Positions 1-5,001 of a stretch of DNA of 5,001 nt are shown here, piece by piece. This DNA comes from JAYEJW01 sp034716535 (GTDB lineage Bacteria > Pseudomonadota > Gammaproteobacteria > Chromatiales > Chromatiaceae). The stretch lies in NCBI GenBank assembly GCA_034716535.1, contig JAYEJW010000646.1:1-5001 (forward strand), in the 5' to 3' direction. The position numbers and the translations under genes were made by a program. The notes under the pieces were generated by a model. It saw nothing but the letters and a program-made list of their open reading frames with translations. It made no database searches and was not told the DNA's origin. How positions within the stretch are numbered: the stretch's first letter is position 1; every line of letters begins with the position of its first letter.

Positions 1-485
1 TACTGGCCGGCATCGGCAATCTCCACTACCTCCGCTTCGGGCAAGTCCGGAGGCACCAGGCAGTTCTGCAGGGTCCCGGTACCGTTCTCGACCTCCCCCA
101 GCACCTTGCCCGGTCCCAGTCGTGCACCCACCTGCGCCAGCGGCCGGAAGCCGAAGCTCGCCGGTGGCAGATCGTGCATACCGGGTGTGACGAAAGGCTC
201 CCCTGTGTCGCTGATAGGACGCAGCAGGCCGTCGAAGATGCGGCCCAGGATGCCGGGGCCGAGGCGGATGGACAGAAGCTGGGTAGAGCCCCGCACCTCC
301 ACGCCCGGCCGCAGTCCGCTTGTGTCCTCGTAGACTTGAACGATGACCTCTTCCCGGGCGACGCGGATCACCTCGCCCAACAGGCGCTCCTTGCCCACTG
401 TTACTGCCTCTCGCAGCCGGAAGGGTCCGTGCGGCCGCGCCTTCAGTACCGGCCCGCTGATCCAGGTCGTGGTCGCCAGGCTCAT
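1..485 (-). CDS. ntpA: V/A-type ATPase catalytic subunit A, N-terminal part (runs off left edge)
   Basis: This is the N-terminal 161 residues of the nucleotide-hydrolysing A subunit of the V/A-type ATPase headpiece. It starts at ATG 485-483 and is cut by the window edge. GPVLKA (residues 11-16), LLGEVIRV (35-42) and VQVYEDTSGLRPG (49-61) form the typical N-terminal beta-barrel. STQLLSIRLGPGILGRIFDG (67-86) is the family signature that follows. The stretch from about 100, including FGFRPLAQVG (111-120) and KVLGEV (127-132), is the start of the insertion that separates A subunits from B subunits and from F-type beta. The P-loop and Walker B lie beyond the edge, so catalytic competence cannot be judged; the family's usual length is about 580 residues. 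The start overlaps the stop of subunit E as ATGA, and a purine-rich AAGGGG lies about 8 bases upstream. The identification is secure. Confidence 0.97.
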   Translation of the reverse strand, partial: MSLATTTWISGPVLKARPHGPFRLREAVTVGKERLLGEVIRVAREEVIVQVYEDTSGLRPGVEVRGSTQLLSIRLGPGILGRIFDGLLRPISDTGEPFVTPGMHDLPPASFGFRPLAQVGARLGPGKVLGEVENGTGTLQNCLVPPDLPEAEVVEIADAGQ

Positions 486-1096
486 GCTCTCGCCCCTTCA
501 CGCAACAACGCAAGCAGCCGCGCCTCCAGCCGCGCTCGGTCCCTGAGTAAGCCTGAAAGACTGGCGTCCAACACAGCGCCGCTGCACTCGATGACGACGC
601 CCGCCTCGACGCCGCCGTCGGACTGGAACCTGGGGGCCTGCCCGATGCTCTGCTCGAGCTCAGCCGCCAGATCCCGGCGCTCGGCCTCGTTCCACTCGAC
701 GGCGTGGCGGACCGTCCACTGGCCGTGAGGCAAAACACCGACGGCCTGTCGCAGGTAGCCCGTCACCCAACGACGCCGGCAATCGCCGTCCCGCCAGCAG
801 GCCAGGAGCAGCGCCCGAAGCCGCGGCCAAGCGGCATCGAGAAGGTCGTGGTTGGTCCGCTCGCTGAGCCAACGCTCGCGCGTCGCCCGCTCGGCGCGAG
901 CCGCCTGGATCCGACTCTGGGCGCGACTGCGCTCCGCCATCACCCGATCATGCAGGTGCGCCCGCTCCTTTCGGTAGGCCTGCCGCAACAGATCCGAGGC
1001 CTCTGCCCGCGCGGCGTCGAGGATGCTCCGGCACTCCTGCTCCCTGTAGTCATCCACCAGCTTGAGCAAGGCCTTTTCGCGCTCCGCGAGCTTCAT
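482..1096 (-). CDS. ntpE: V/A-type ATPase peripheral-stalk subunit E
   Basis: The product is a 204-residue stator protein that, paired with the G/H subunit, should hold the catalytic head still against the rotor. Residues 1 to about 85 are a highly charged, Ala/Glu/Arg-rich helix without prolines, as expected for the long coiled coil of subunit E. The C-terminal part is globular, and GVVIECSGAVLDASLSGLL near residues 165-183 matches the family's glycine-valine turn followed by a short helix (in relatives a GG-V-V strand before 'DNTLEARL'-like residues). The length is close to the usual 185-210 residues. ATG 1096-1094 overlaps the stop of F as ATGA, with a GGGGATGG stretch just upstream. The stop overlaps the start of A, again as ATGA. 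E subunits are poorly conserved in sequence, so the call rests on architecture and position as much as on motifs. Confidence 0.9.
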   Translation of the reverse strand: MKLAEREKALLKLVDDYREQECRSILDAARAEASDLLRQAYRKERAHLHDRVMAERSRAQSRIQAARAERATRERWLSERTNHDLLDAAWPRLRALLLACWRDGDCRRRWVTGYLRQAVGVLPHGQWTVRHAVEWNEAERRDLAAELEQSIGQAPRFQSDGGVEAGVVIECSGAVLDASLSGLLRDRARLEARLLALLREGARA

Positions 1097-1389
1097 TCCG
1101 CCATCCCCAGTTGGCGCCTCAAGGCGGCGCTGATGTCCGGAGGCTGGGCGCGGCCTCGGACATCCGGGATCACCAGTACCAGCGGACGATTGGCTGCCCG
1201 CGCCCGACGCAGGCCATCCTCGGGCAGCCAGCGCGCGGCCTCCGCTGTCAGCAGGATGAGCTCAGCCTCGTCCCGCAGGCGCTGAAAAAGACCGGCGGCC
1301 TGCTCAGGCCGGGGAACATGGACATCGACGCCCGCAAGACGGAATCCCGCCGCGCTGACCTCATCTCCGATGAAGGCACAGAGGGTCAT
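1093..1389 (-). CDS. ntpF: V/A-type ATPase central-shaft subunit F
   Basis: The product is a 98-residue subunit F, a small Rossmann-like protein that binds the rotor shaft (subunit D) and influences coupling. Visible family features are FIGDE (residues 6-10), GFRLAGV (15-21), the hydrophobic strand ELILLTAE (43-50) and PLVLVIPD (69-76), the strand and loop that end the alpha/beta core. A length near 100 is normal. The open frame extends much further upstream, to 1884, but that part overlaps the conserved K subunit and is arginine-rich shadow sequence. ATG 1389-1387 is chosen because it overlaps the stop of K as ATGA and gives a complete F protein. No good ribosome binding site precedes it, so initiation probably depends on ribosomes finishing K. 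In this operon F precedes E rather than following C. The same subunit is called NtpG in Enterococcus. Confidence 0.94.
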   Translation of the reverse strand: MTLCAFIGDEVSAAGFRLAGVDVHVPRPEQAAGLFQRLRDEAELILLTAEAARWLPEDGLRRARAANRPLVLVIPDVRGRAQPPDISAALRRQLGMAE

Positions 1390-1745
1390 ATGCCGAGCTT
1401 GTTCAGAATCAGTACCGAGACGATGACGCCGTAGATCGCGATTCCCTCGGCCAGTCCCACCAGGATGACCACCCGGCCGAAGAGCTCCGGTTTCTCGGCA
1501 AGGGCGCCGACGGCGGCGGCACCGACAGCGGCAACCGCGTAACCGGCTGCCAGCGCGGAGACAGCCGTAGCCAGGGCAGCGGCCATATAGCCCCAGCGCA
1601 GGACTCCGGGGTCGATGTCTTTGACGGCGACCTCGACGACCTCCTCGGCAAACGCTTGGGGATGCCACAGAAGCAGGCTGCTCGCGCCGGCGAGCAACGC
1701 GACGCCGAGAACCAGTAACGCCACAAGCAGGATTTGCCTCTTCAT
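1386..1745 (-). CDS. ntpK: V/A-type ATPase proteolipid subunit K (c-ring)
   Basis: The product is the 119-residue ion-carrying rotor-ring subunit. Residues 4-27 are a hydrophobic leader, followed by HPQAFAEE (28-35), which looks like a signal peptide with possible cleavage after AFA. The mature part is a single hairpin: a Gly/Ala-rich helix at about 50-81, the polar loop ALAEKPELFG (81-90), and a second helix at about 91-115. The ion-binding carboxylate is Glu100 in GLAEGIAIYG. A leader plus one hairpin also occurs in the Thermus L subunit, in contrast to the four-helix NtpK of Enterococcus. The first hairpin helix has no Gln, Glu or Asp to complete an obvious sodium site, so proton transport is slightly favoured, but this is inference. 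ATG 1745-1743 overlaps the stop of I as ATGA and has a good ribosome binding site at 1750-1756, fitting the need for many copies per complex. Confidence 0.96.
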   Translation of the reverse strand: MKRQILLVALLVLGVALLAGASSLLLWHPQAFAEEVVEVAVKDIDPGVLRWGYMAAALATAVSALAAGYAVAAVGAAAVGALAEKPELFGRVVILVGLAEGIAIYGVIVSVLILNKLGI

Positions 1746-3568
1746 GTTGCCTCTCCACTAACAAGCGCCGGCGGCTCCGGCAGGGGCCGGAACACACGCC
1801 CGCTCCCCCGCAGGAAACGGTTGAAAAACTCGAAAAGCACCAGCCGGGTGGTCTGTATGGATACCACCAACCCCTCCAGAGCAATGATCAGCAGGTTGCC
1901 CAGGATCATGATCAGGAGCATCCCGAACAGCGTTCCCGTGGCATCGGCCATGGTAACGACGGCGGCCGACAGGCTGGCGTGAGCCAGTGCGAACGCCCCC
2001 ACCCGGGCGAAGGACAGGGTGTTGACAAGGATCTGCAGGCCGCCCTCGGCCAGGTGTCCCAGGGCCGCCAAGGCCCCCACCAGACGACGATCGACGATGA
2101 AGCTGCCGATCAGATACCAACCAATGCCCACGAGTGTCAGCCAGCCCAGATCGAGCCCCGTCACCAGACCGATGAGCCCAAGGTAGAGCACGAGGAATCC
2201 CGCGTCCACCAACAGCCAGCGCCCGAGCTCTCCTCGCCAGAGGGCACCGAGCCCGGAGAGCAGCTGCCCCAGGCTCAGCAATAGCACGGCAAATACCAGG
2301 GGAACGGCGAGCACGATCAGAGGCTCGCCCATGGGATGAAGCCACAAAGCGGGAATCAGGTCTTCGCGGGCGAACAGACTGCCGAACAGAAAACCGAAGA
2401 CCACGGCGCTGGCTCCTCCGGAAAGCAACAGCCGCGCGATCTCGAAGCGCCCCTGCAGCCACCAGCCAAGGGCCAGCAACACCAGTCCCTGACCCACGTC
2501 GCCGAACATATATCCGAACAGGAGCGGTACCACGACCGCCAGCACAGGCGTGGGATCCACCTCATCGCTGCCGGGGACCCCGAACGCACGCGCAAAGACC
2601 TCGAACGGCCGCAGCCACACCGGATTATCCAGGATCTGGGGTGCGCGGGAGCCCCGCGCCGGCGGCGCAAAACGCATGAGCGTGCGGGTTCCCGAGCGGT
2701 GCAGCGCCCGCGCGAGAGAGTGCCCTGTCAGGTCGTCAGTCCAGCCCGTAATCCACACCAGATGGCTGCTCGCTAGCTCCAGTCCACCGACTTGCTTGGC
2801 GAACCAGTCGAGCCAGGCCACCTCCCCCAGCACATCTCCCAGACTGTAATCTTCGAACAGGGTGTCCAGCCCGGCGTACAGATGGACCAACCGGGTCGAG
2901 AGGAACTGGCGACGCGCCGCGATCCGCCTCAGGGCTTCGCCGGCATTGCCGCGCAACCAGCCGGGACGCTCGATGATACGCCCCTTCACCGACTTGACCT
3001 GTTGTTTGACCTGTTCGAGCCGATCCGCCGGACCGAGGATCATGTGGCAGCGCTCATCCTGCCAGAGGACAGATCGGGATATCACCCAATCCGGCAGGCG
3101 CGGATCCGCGGCCTTGGGTACGACGGCGCAGAAACTCGCGAGCAGAGGCCCACACTCCGCGACCAGGGAGAAATCGAGGGGGCTCTCTTCGATATGCTCG
3201 ATAACGCGCGCCACCCACTTGAGCCTGACGAGCTCCTCTTCGCAGTCCTGGAGCGCGTCGATCAGGGGATCGGCCTCGCGGCGCCAGGCTTCAATGCGGG
3301 CCAGGGCCCGCGCCAGGACCACCGTCGGGGCCTCCACCAGGGTCGATCGACGCAAGCGCCCGCGCTCCCAGTAACGTCCGTAACGAGGGAGCAGCTTTCC
3401 GTACATGACGAGCCCCTCCGCCAGGTGCTGCACCGGAAAGTCTTCCTCCTCGCCGGAACGTACCTCCACCTCCACGGAGCCGGTGCGGGCGAGCTCCGCC
3501 ACAGCGCGTACGCTCTCGGCTCGGGGGCAGAGCACCTCGAACCAGCGGGTGGAGGCCGGGCGCAGCAT
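1742..3568 (-). CDS. ntpI: V/A-type ATPase membrane subunit I (a-subunit)
   Basis: The product is a 608-residue stator subunit that forms the ion half-channels against the K ring. Residues 1 to about 335 are cytoplasmic, with helical coiled-coil stretches near 115-150 and 210-240 and few motifs. The linker NPVWLRPFE (315-323) and DPTP (339-342) are classic family markers, followed by FGYMFGDVGQG (351-361) in the first membrane helices. About seven or eight membrane segments run from 343 to 582. Arg522 in LSFARVGAFALAH should be the essential channel arginine. Glu565 and Arg575 sit ten residues apart, like Glu789 and Arg799 of yeast Vph1. The open frame continues upstream to 3853, but that extra 95-residue part overlaps the C gene. 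ATG 3568 is chosen because it forms a TGATG overlap with the C stop and has AGGAG about 8 bases upstream. The length is slightly below the family's usual 620-680. Confidence 0.97.
   Translation of the reverse strand: MLRPASTRWFEVLCPRAESVRAVAELARTGSVEVEVRSGEEEDFPVQHLAEGLVMYGKLLPRYGRYWERGRLRRSTLVEAPTVVLARALARIEAWRREADPLIDALQDCEEELVRLKWVARVIEHIEESPLDFSLVAECGPLLASFCAVVPKAADPRLPDWVISRSVLWQDERCHMILGPADRLEQVKQQVKSVKGRIIERPGWLRGNAGEALRRIAARRQFLSTRLVHLYAGLDTLFEDYSLGDVLGEVAWLDWFAKQVGGLELASSHLVWITGWTDDLTGHSLARALHRSGTRTLMRFAPPARGSRAPQILDNPVWLRPFEVFARAFGVPGSDEVDPTPVLAVVVPLLFGYMFGDVGQGLVLLALGWWLQGRFEIARLLLSGGASAVVFGFLFGSLFAREDLIPALWLHPMGEPLIVLAVPLVFAVLLLSLGQLLSGLGALWRGELGRWLLVDAGFLVLYLGLIGLVTGLDLGWLTLVGIGWYLIGSFIVDRRLVGALAALGHLAEGGLQILVNTLSFARVGAFALAHASLSAAVVTMADATGTLFGMLLIMILGNLLIIALEGLVVSIQTTRLVLFEFFNRFLRGSGRVFRPLPEPPALVSGEAT
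1750..1756 (-). promoter_or_regulatory. Ribosome binding site of the proteolipid gene
   Basis: The minus strand reads GGAGAGG here, with 4 bases between it and ATG 1745 (7 bases counted from its GGAG core). It is one of the better Shine-Dalgarno sequences inside the operon and sits within the end of the subunit I coding sequence. This fixes the K start and may let K be made at a higher rate than the single-copy subunits around it. The rate effect is inferred. Confidence 0.6.
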
Positions 3569-4332
3569 CAGGGCGTCTCCTCTCTTCCCGCAAACAAGGC
3601 GCGTGCCACCAGAGCGGCGCGCAAATGCTCCAGGTCCAGCGCGGTCAACGCCAGATAGATAAAAGGGCCGGCCGGCTGCAACAGAAAGCGATGAAACAGC
3701 AGGTGCAACCGAGCGCGCAGGGACTTGCGCAGTGTCCAAGCCGCATCGGGGCGAGCGCGGATGAAGGTCTCGCCATGTTCCCGGATCAGGGTTGACAGGG
3801 CCTCCATGTTGCTCAGAAACGCGGGCTTGCAGGGCGGCCAGCGCCGGCGCCATTCCGACGCCCAGACGGCCGGGAGATCCCGGTCAGCCGCGAGCAGCGC
3901 TCCCGCCCCCGCATCCGCCAAACGGTGCGGATCCAGATCACCGTCCGCCCCCAGCAGAGTGTGCAGAAAGTCGTCCCGCGCCACCCAGACAGGCATCTCC
4001 CCCCCGAGGTCGAGGTGTTGCAGCAGAGGCAGGAGCGTCAGCCACCTGGTCCAGAGCACCGCCTCGCGCCAGCCCCTCGGGACCCAGCCCGCCACATCCG
4101 TTGCAGTCTCCCCGTATAGAGCGCGTACACCGCGCTCCAGATCGTGGCAGTCGCTTTGGCCCGAAAAGCCCTTGACCCACTCGCGCAAAACGCCGGCGCG
4201 CGCCTCTTCGAGGAATGAGGCGAGGGTACGCGCCGCAGCGAGGCGCTGCCATTCTTCCTCCACCGGCAGATCGGCGAAGCGCGATTGGATCCTGGCATGG
4301 ACGTATGCGAAGCGGCTGGAGGTTGTCATCAT
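3568..4332 (-). CDS. ntpC: Short V/A-type ATPase subunit C (d-like rotor socket)
   Basis: The 254-residue product is probably the C (eukaryotic d-like) subunit, the funnel that joins the central shaft to the K ring. It is soluble, mainly alpha-helical and rich in Trp, Leu and Arg. FAYVHARIQSRFADLP (residues 8-23) resembles the start of C subunits, where 'YV.ARVRAL...L' is usual. LASFLEEARAG (37-47) and DCHDLERGVRALYGE (61-75) fit the following helices. The end, IYLALTALDLEHLRAALVAR (225-244), resembles the C-terminal 'E..NLR.L...K' helix of the family. The family is usually about 320-350 residues, so this copy is short and divergent, and the assignment leans on position. Two adjacent ATGs (4332 and 4329) both overlap the upstream stop; the first, giving ATGA, is used. 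No clear ribosome binding site precedes it, suggesting coupled translation. Confidence 0.82.
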   Translation of the reverse strand: MMTTSSRFAYVHARIQSRFADLPVEEEWQRLAAARTLASFLEEARAGVLREWVKGFSGQSDCHDLERGVRALYGETATDVAGWVPRGWREAVLWTRWLTLLPLLQHLDLGGEMPVWVARDDFLHTLLGADGDLDPHRLADAGAGALLAADRDLPAVWASEWRRRWPPCKPAFLSNMEALSTLIREHGETFIRARPDAAWTLRKSLRARLHLLFHRFLLQPAGPFIYLALTALDLEHLRAALVARALFAGREETP

Positions 4333-4664
4333 GCCGAACCGATGATCTCGCTCACCAGGGCATGCACGGCACGATCGAGTCGCTCGATATCCCGGGCGCC
4401 GCTGGCAGCGGCTTCCGGCTCCGAGCCGAGGATCTCCCGCAGCGACCCTTCCACAGACTTGTCGGCGATACGGTTGGCGGCCTTGATGCGCTCGTCAACA
4501 CGGCGGGAGACGCGGCGCGCCTGCTCCTCCGCATCGGTGAGAATCCGCGCAGCCTCCATCCGGCACCGCTCCACCGCCTCGACGGCTTCGCGCTCCGCCG
4601 CCAGAACTCGGTTCATTGCCTGATCGACAGAGCCTGCTTCCGGGGTCGTGTTGCGATTGGCCAT
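4329..4664 (-). CDS. atpH: V/A-type ATPase peripheral-stalk subunit G/H, first gene of operon
   Basis: The product is a 111-residue coiled-coil protein expected to pair with subunit E in the peripheral stalks. From about residue 15 to 75 it is an almost unbroken charged helix rich in Ala, Glu and Arg, including VEAVERCRMEAARILTDAEE and ARRVSRRVDERIKAANRIAD. That pattern is typical of bacterial and archaeal G/H stator subunits, which are about 100-110 residues long. A shorter helix follows at the C-terminus (about 88-108). GTG 4676 would add four residues, but it lies inside the AGGTGG ribosome binding site, so ATG 4664 is preferred. The stop overlaps the first ATG of C as ATGA. A G/H subunit also opens the V/A operons of Thermus and methanogens, which supports the call. 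Coiled-coil similarity alone is weak evidence; context carries much of the weight. Confidence 0.85.
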   Translation of the reverse strand: MANRNTTPEAGSVDQAMNRVLAAEREAVEAVERCRMEAARILTDAEEQARRVSRRVDERIKAANRIADKSVEGSLREILGSEPEAAASGARDIERLDRAVHALVSEIIGSA

Positions 4665-4672
4665 GCGGAAAT

Positions 4673-4678
4673 CCACCT
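4673..4678 (-). promoter_or_regulatory. Ribosome binding site that decides the first gene's start
   Basis: The minus strand reads AGGTGG, one mismatch from AGGAGG, with 8 bases before ATG 4664. The in-frame GTG at 4676-4674 lies inside this element and so cannot be served by it. This favours the 111-residue product over a 115-residue one. Confidence 0.6.
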
Positions 4679-4723
4679 ATTCGGGAGGCGCTGATTCATG
4701 CAATCCTGGCATGAGAAGCGCAC

Positions 4724-4753
4724 GGCATCCGAAGAACGCGGTTTGCGGATGCC
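4724..4753. repeat. Inverted repeat with 8-bp stem upstream of the ATPase operon
   Basis: GGCATCCG (4724-4731) is perfectly complementary to CGGATGCC (4746-4753) across a 14-base loop. The loop itself contains AAC-GCG-GTT, which can extend the structure. No run of T follows on either strand, so it is not a standard intrinsic terminator. It lies in what should be the 5' leader of the ATPase mRNA, about 60 bases before the first start codon. It may be an RNA leader structure or part of a dispersed intergenic repeat; the function is unknown. Confidence 0.55.
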
Positions 4754-4757
4754 TTCA

Positions 4758-4784
4758 TTTTCAGCCACTTGGCGTGGCTGAAAA
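4758..4784. repeat. Perfect 11-bp inverted repeat, 5-base loop
   Basis: TTTTCAGCCAC (4758-4768) pairs perfectly with GTGGCTGAAAA (4774-4784) around TTGGC. T residues come first and A residues last on both strands, so the U-tract that an intrinsic terminator needs after the stem is provided only by the stem itself, on the wrong side. It could be a hairpin in the ATPase leader, a protein-binding palindrome, or half of a repeat unit together with the adjacent stem at 4724-4753. Confidence 0.65.
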
Positions 4785-4787
4785 ATC

Positions 4788-4797
4788 GGGTGCACCC
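4788..4797. repeat. Perfect 10-bp palindrome GGGTGCACCC
   Basis: This short self-complementary sequence follows directly after the longer inverted repeat. Part of it can alternatively pair with GCACC at 4801-4805. A 10-bp palindrome can arise by chance in GC-rich DNA, but its position beside two other inverted repeats makes a binding site or repeat boundary possible. No regulator can be named. Confidence 0.35.
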
Positions 4798-4832
4798 CTG
4801 GCACCGCGGAAACGCCGAACCTGGACGGGCCT

Positions 4833-4871
4833 CTATTAGCAAATTCTAACACGGGCCATTCTTTCTGATCG
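4833..4871 (-). promoter_or_regulatory. AT-rich patch, weak promoter candidate for the ATPase operon
   Basis: This is the least GC-rich stretch of the intergenic region. On the minus strand TAGAAT (4848-4843) is one base from the TATAAT consensus, but no good -35 hexamer lies 16-18 bases upstream. A start here would give a leader of roughly 170 bases containing both hairpins. This is a location guess from composition and one hexamer, not a confident promoter call. Confidence 0.25.
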
Positions 4872-4889
4872 GCGTCTTGGTCACCATCG

Positions 4890-4917
4890 TTGACAGTCGT
4901 CAATGGGGCCGCATTGT
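4890..4917 (+). promoter_or_regulatory. Candidate promoter and small inverted repeat before the divergent gene
   Basis: TTGACA (4890-4895) is a perfect -35 hexamer. At 16 bases' spacing CATTGT (4912-4917) is a poor -10, matching three of six positions. The -35 also forms one arm of TTGAC-AGTC-GTCAA (4890-4903), which could be an operator. A start near 4924 would leave about 23 bases before ATG 4947. This is moderately suggestive only. Confidence 0.3.
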
Positions 4918-4946
4918 GACCGAAGGAAAGGGCAAGGGGGTGGACA

Positions 4947-5001
4947 ATGAGGGGGATTCGCGAGCTTGACCTGGAAGCGAGGTCTGTGAAGGTTCGCTCG
5001 A
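4947..5001 (+). CDS. Start of a divergent gene of unknown function (runs off right edge)
   Basis: An open frame of 18 complete codons begins at ATG 4947 and is cut by the window edge, reading MRGIRELDLEARSVKVRS. It is preceded by a run of G at 4936-4940, six bases before the start, which serves as a good ribosome binding site. The other two plus-strand frames both contain stops in this stretch. A promoter-like TTGACA lies 52 bases upstream of the start. The fragment is too short to recognise a family. Minus-strand frames are also open here, as is common in GC-rich DNA, so the call is tentative. Confidence 0.42.
   Translation, partial: MRGIRELDLEARSVKVRS

Noticed and set aside
704..1285. Plus-strand open frame of 193 codons across E and F
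   Set aside because: It is antisense to two genes with family motifs and correct overlaps, and its product looks like low-complexity shadow sequence.
1390..1884. Upstream extension of the subunit F frame
   Set aside because: The extra residues are arginine-rich and overlap the conserved K gene and the end of I in another frame; ATG 1389 gives a normal-length F.
2792..3658. A 288-codon plus-strand open frame opposite subunit I
   Set aside because: It is antisense to the strongly conserved I gene, has no recognisable domains, and its composition follows from GC-rich codon positions on the other strand.
3569..3853. Upstream extension of the subunit I frame
   Set aside because: It overlaps the end of the C gene, resembles no I subunit, and ATG 3568 has its own ribosome binding site and a TGATG overlap.
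4696..4758. A 20-codon minus-strand leader peptide frame ahead of the operon
   Set aside because: It has an ATG but no ribosome binding site and no run of regulatory codons, and such short frames are expected by chance.
4758..4784. Intrinsic terminator
   Set aside because: The 11-bp stem carries its T run before and its A run after the GC part on both strands, so there is no U-tract following the hairpin, and no gene ends nearby.
4648..4839. A 63-codon plus-strand frame in the intergenic region
   Set aside because: It overlaps the start of the G/H gene on the other strand and spans the palindromes; there is no convincing ribosome binding site.
4613..4903. A 96-codon minus-strand frame reaching into the first ATPase gene
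   Set aside because: It runs through the inverted repeats and overlaps the G/H gene out of frame, with no good ribosome binding site or recognisable motif.
1..5001. Defence, phage or mobile-element system
   Set aside because: All recognisable genes belong to one housekeeping-type rotary ATPase; there are no transposase, integrase, nuclease or CRISPR-like sequences.

Overview
The window holds most of one operon for a V/A-type (rotary, membrane-bound) ATPase, read entirely on the minus strand. The DNA is GC-rich and the genes overlap their neighbours. This suits a proteobacterium, possibly a gammaproteobacterium, but no gene here fixes the taxon and that placement is a guess.

Reading from right to left, the direction of transcription, the order is: a G/H-type peripheral-stalk subunit (4664-4329), a short C/d-like central-stalk subunit (4332-3568), the large membrane subunit I/a (3568-1742), the proteolipid K/c (1745-1386), subunit F (1389-1093), subunit E (1096-482), and the first 161 codons of the catalytic subunit A (485 to the left edge). 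The gene for A runs off the window. Subunits B and D are not seen and are expected further left. All six internal junctions are stop/start overlaps: five ATGA and one TGATG. The set is therefore almost certainly one mRNA with coupled translation.

Together the genes encode the membrane motor (I plus the K ring), the socket and shaft parts (C, F), the stator stalks (E plus G/H) and the start of the catalytic headpiece (A). The G/H-C-I-K-F-E-A order differs from the well-known I-K/L-E-C-F-A-B-D order of Thermus, Enterococcus and methanogens: C has moved upstream of I, and F precedes E.

The right end (4665-4946) is a noncoding region of about 280 bases with three neighbouring inverted repeats, an AT-rich patch and weak promoter-like sequences. 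A short open frame with a good ribosome binding site starts at 4947 on the plus strand. It is probably the beginning of a divergently transcribed gene, but only 18 codons are visible. I see no RNA genes, CRISPR, insertion sequences or phage genes, and nothing here is clearly a previously undescribed system. The most notable points are the rearranged gene order, the short divergent C subunit and the palindrome cluster upstream of the operon.
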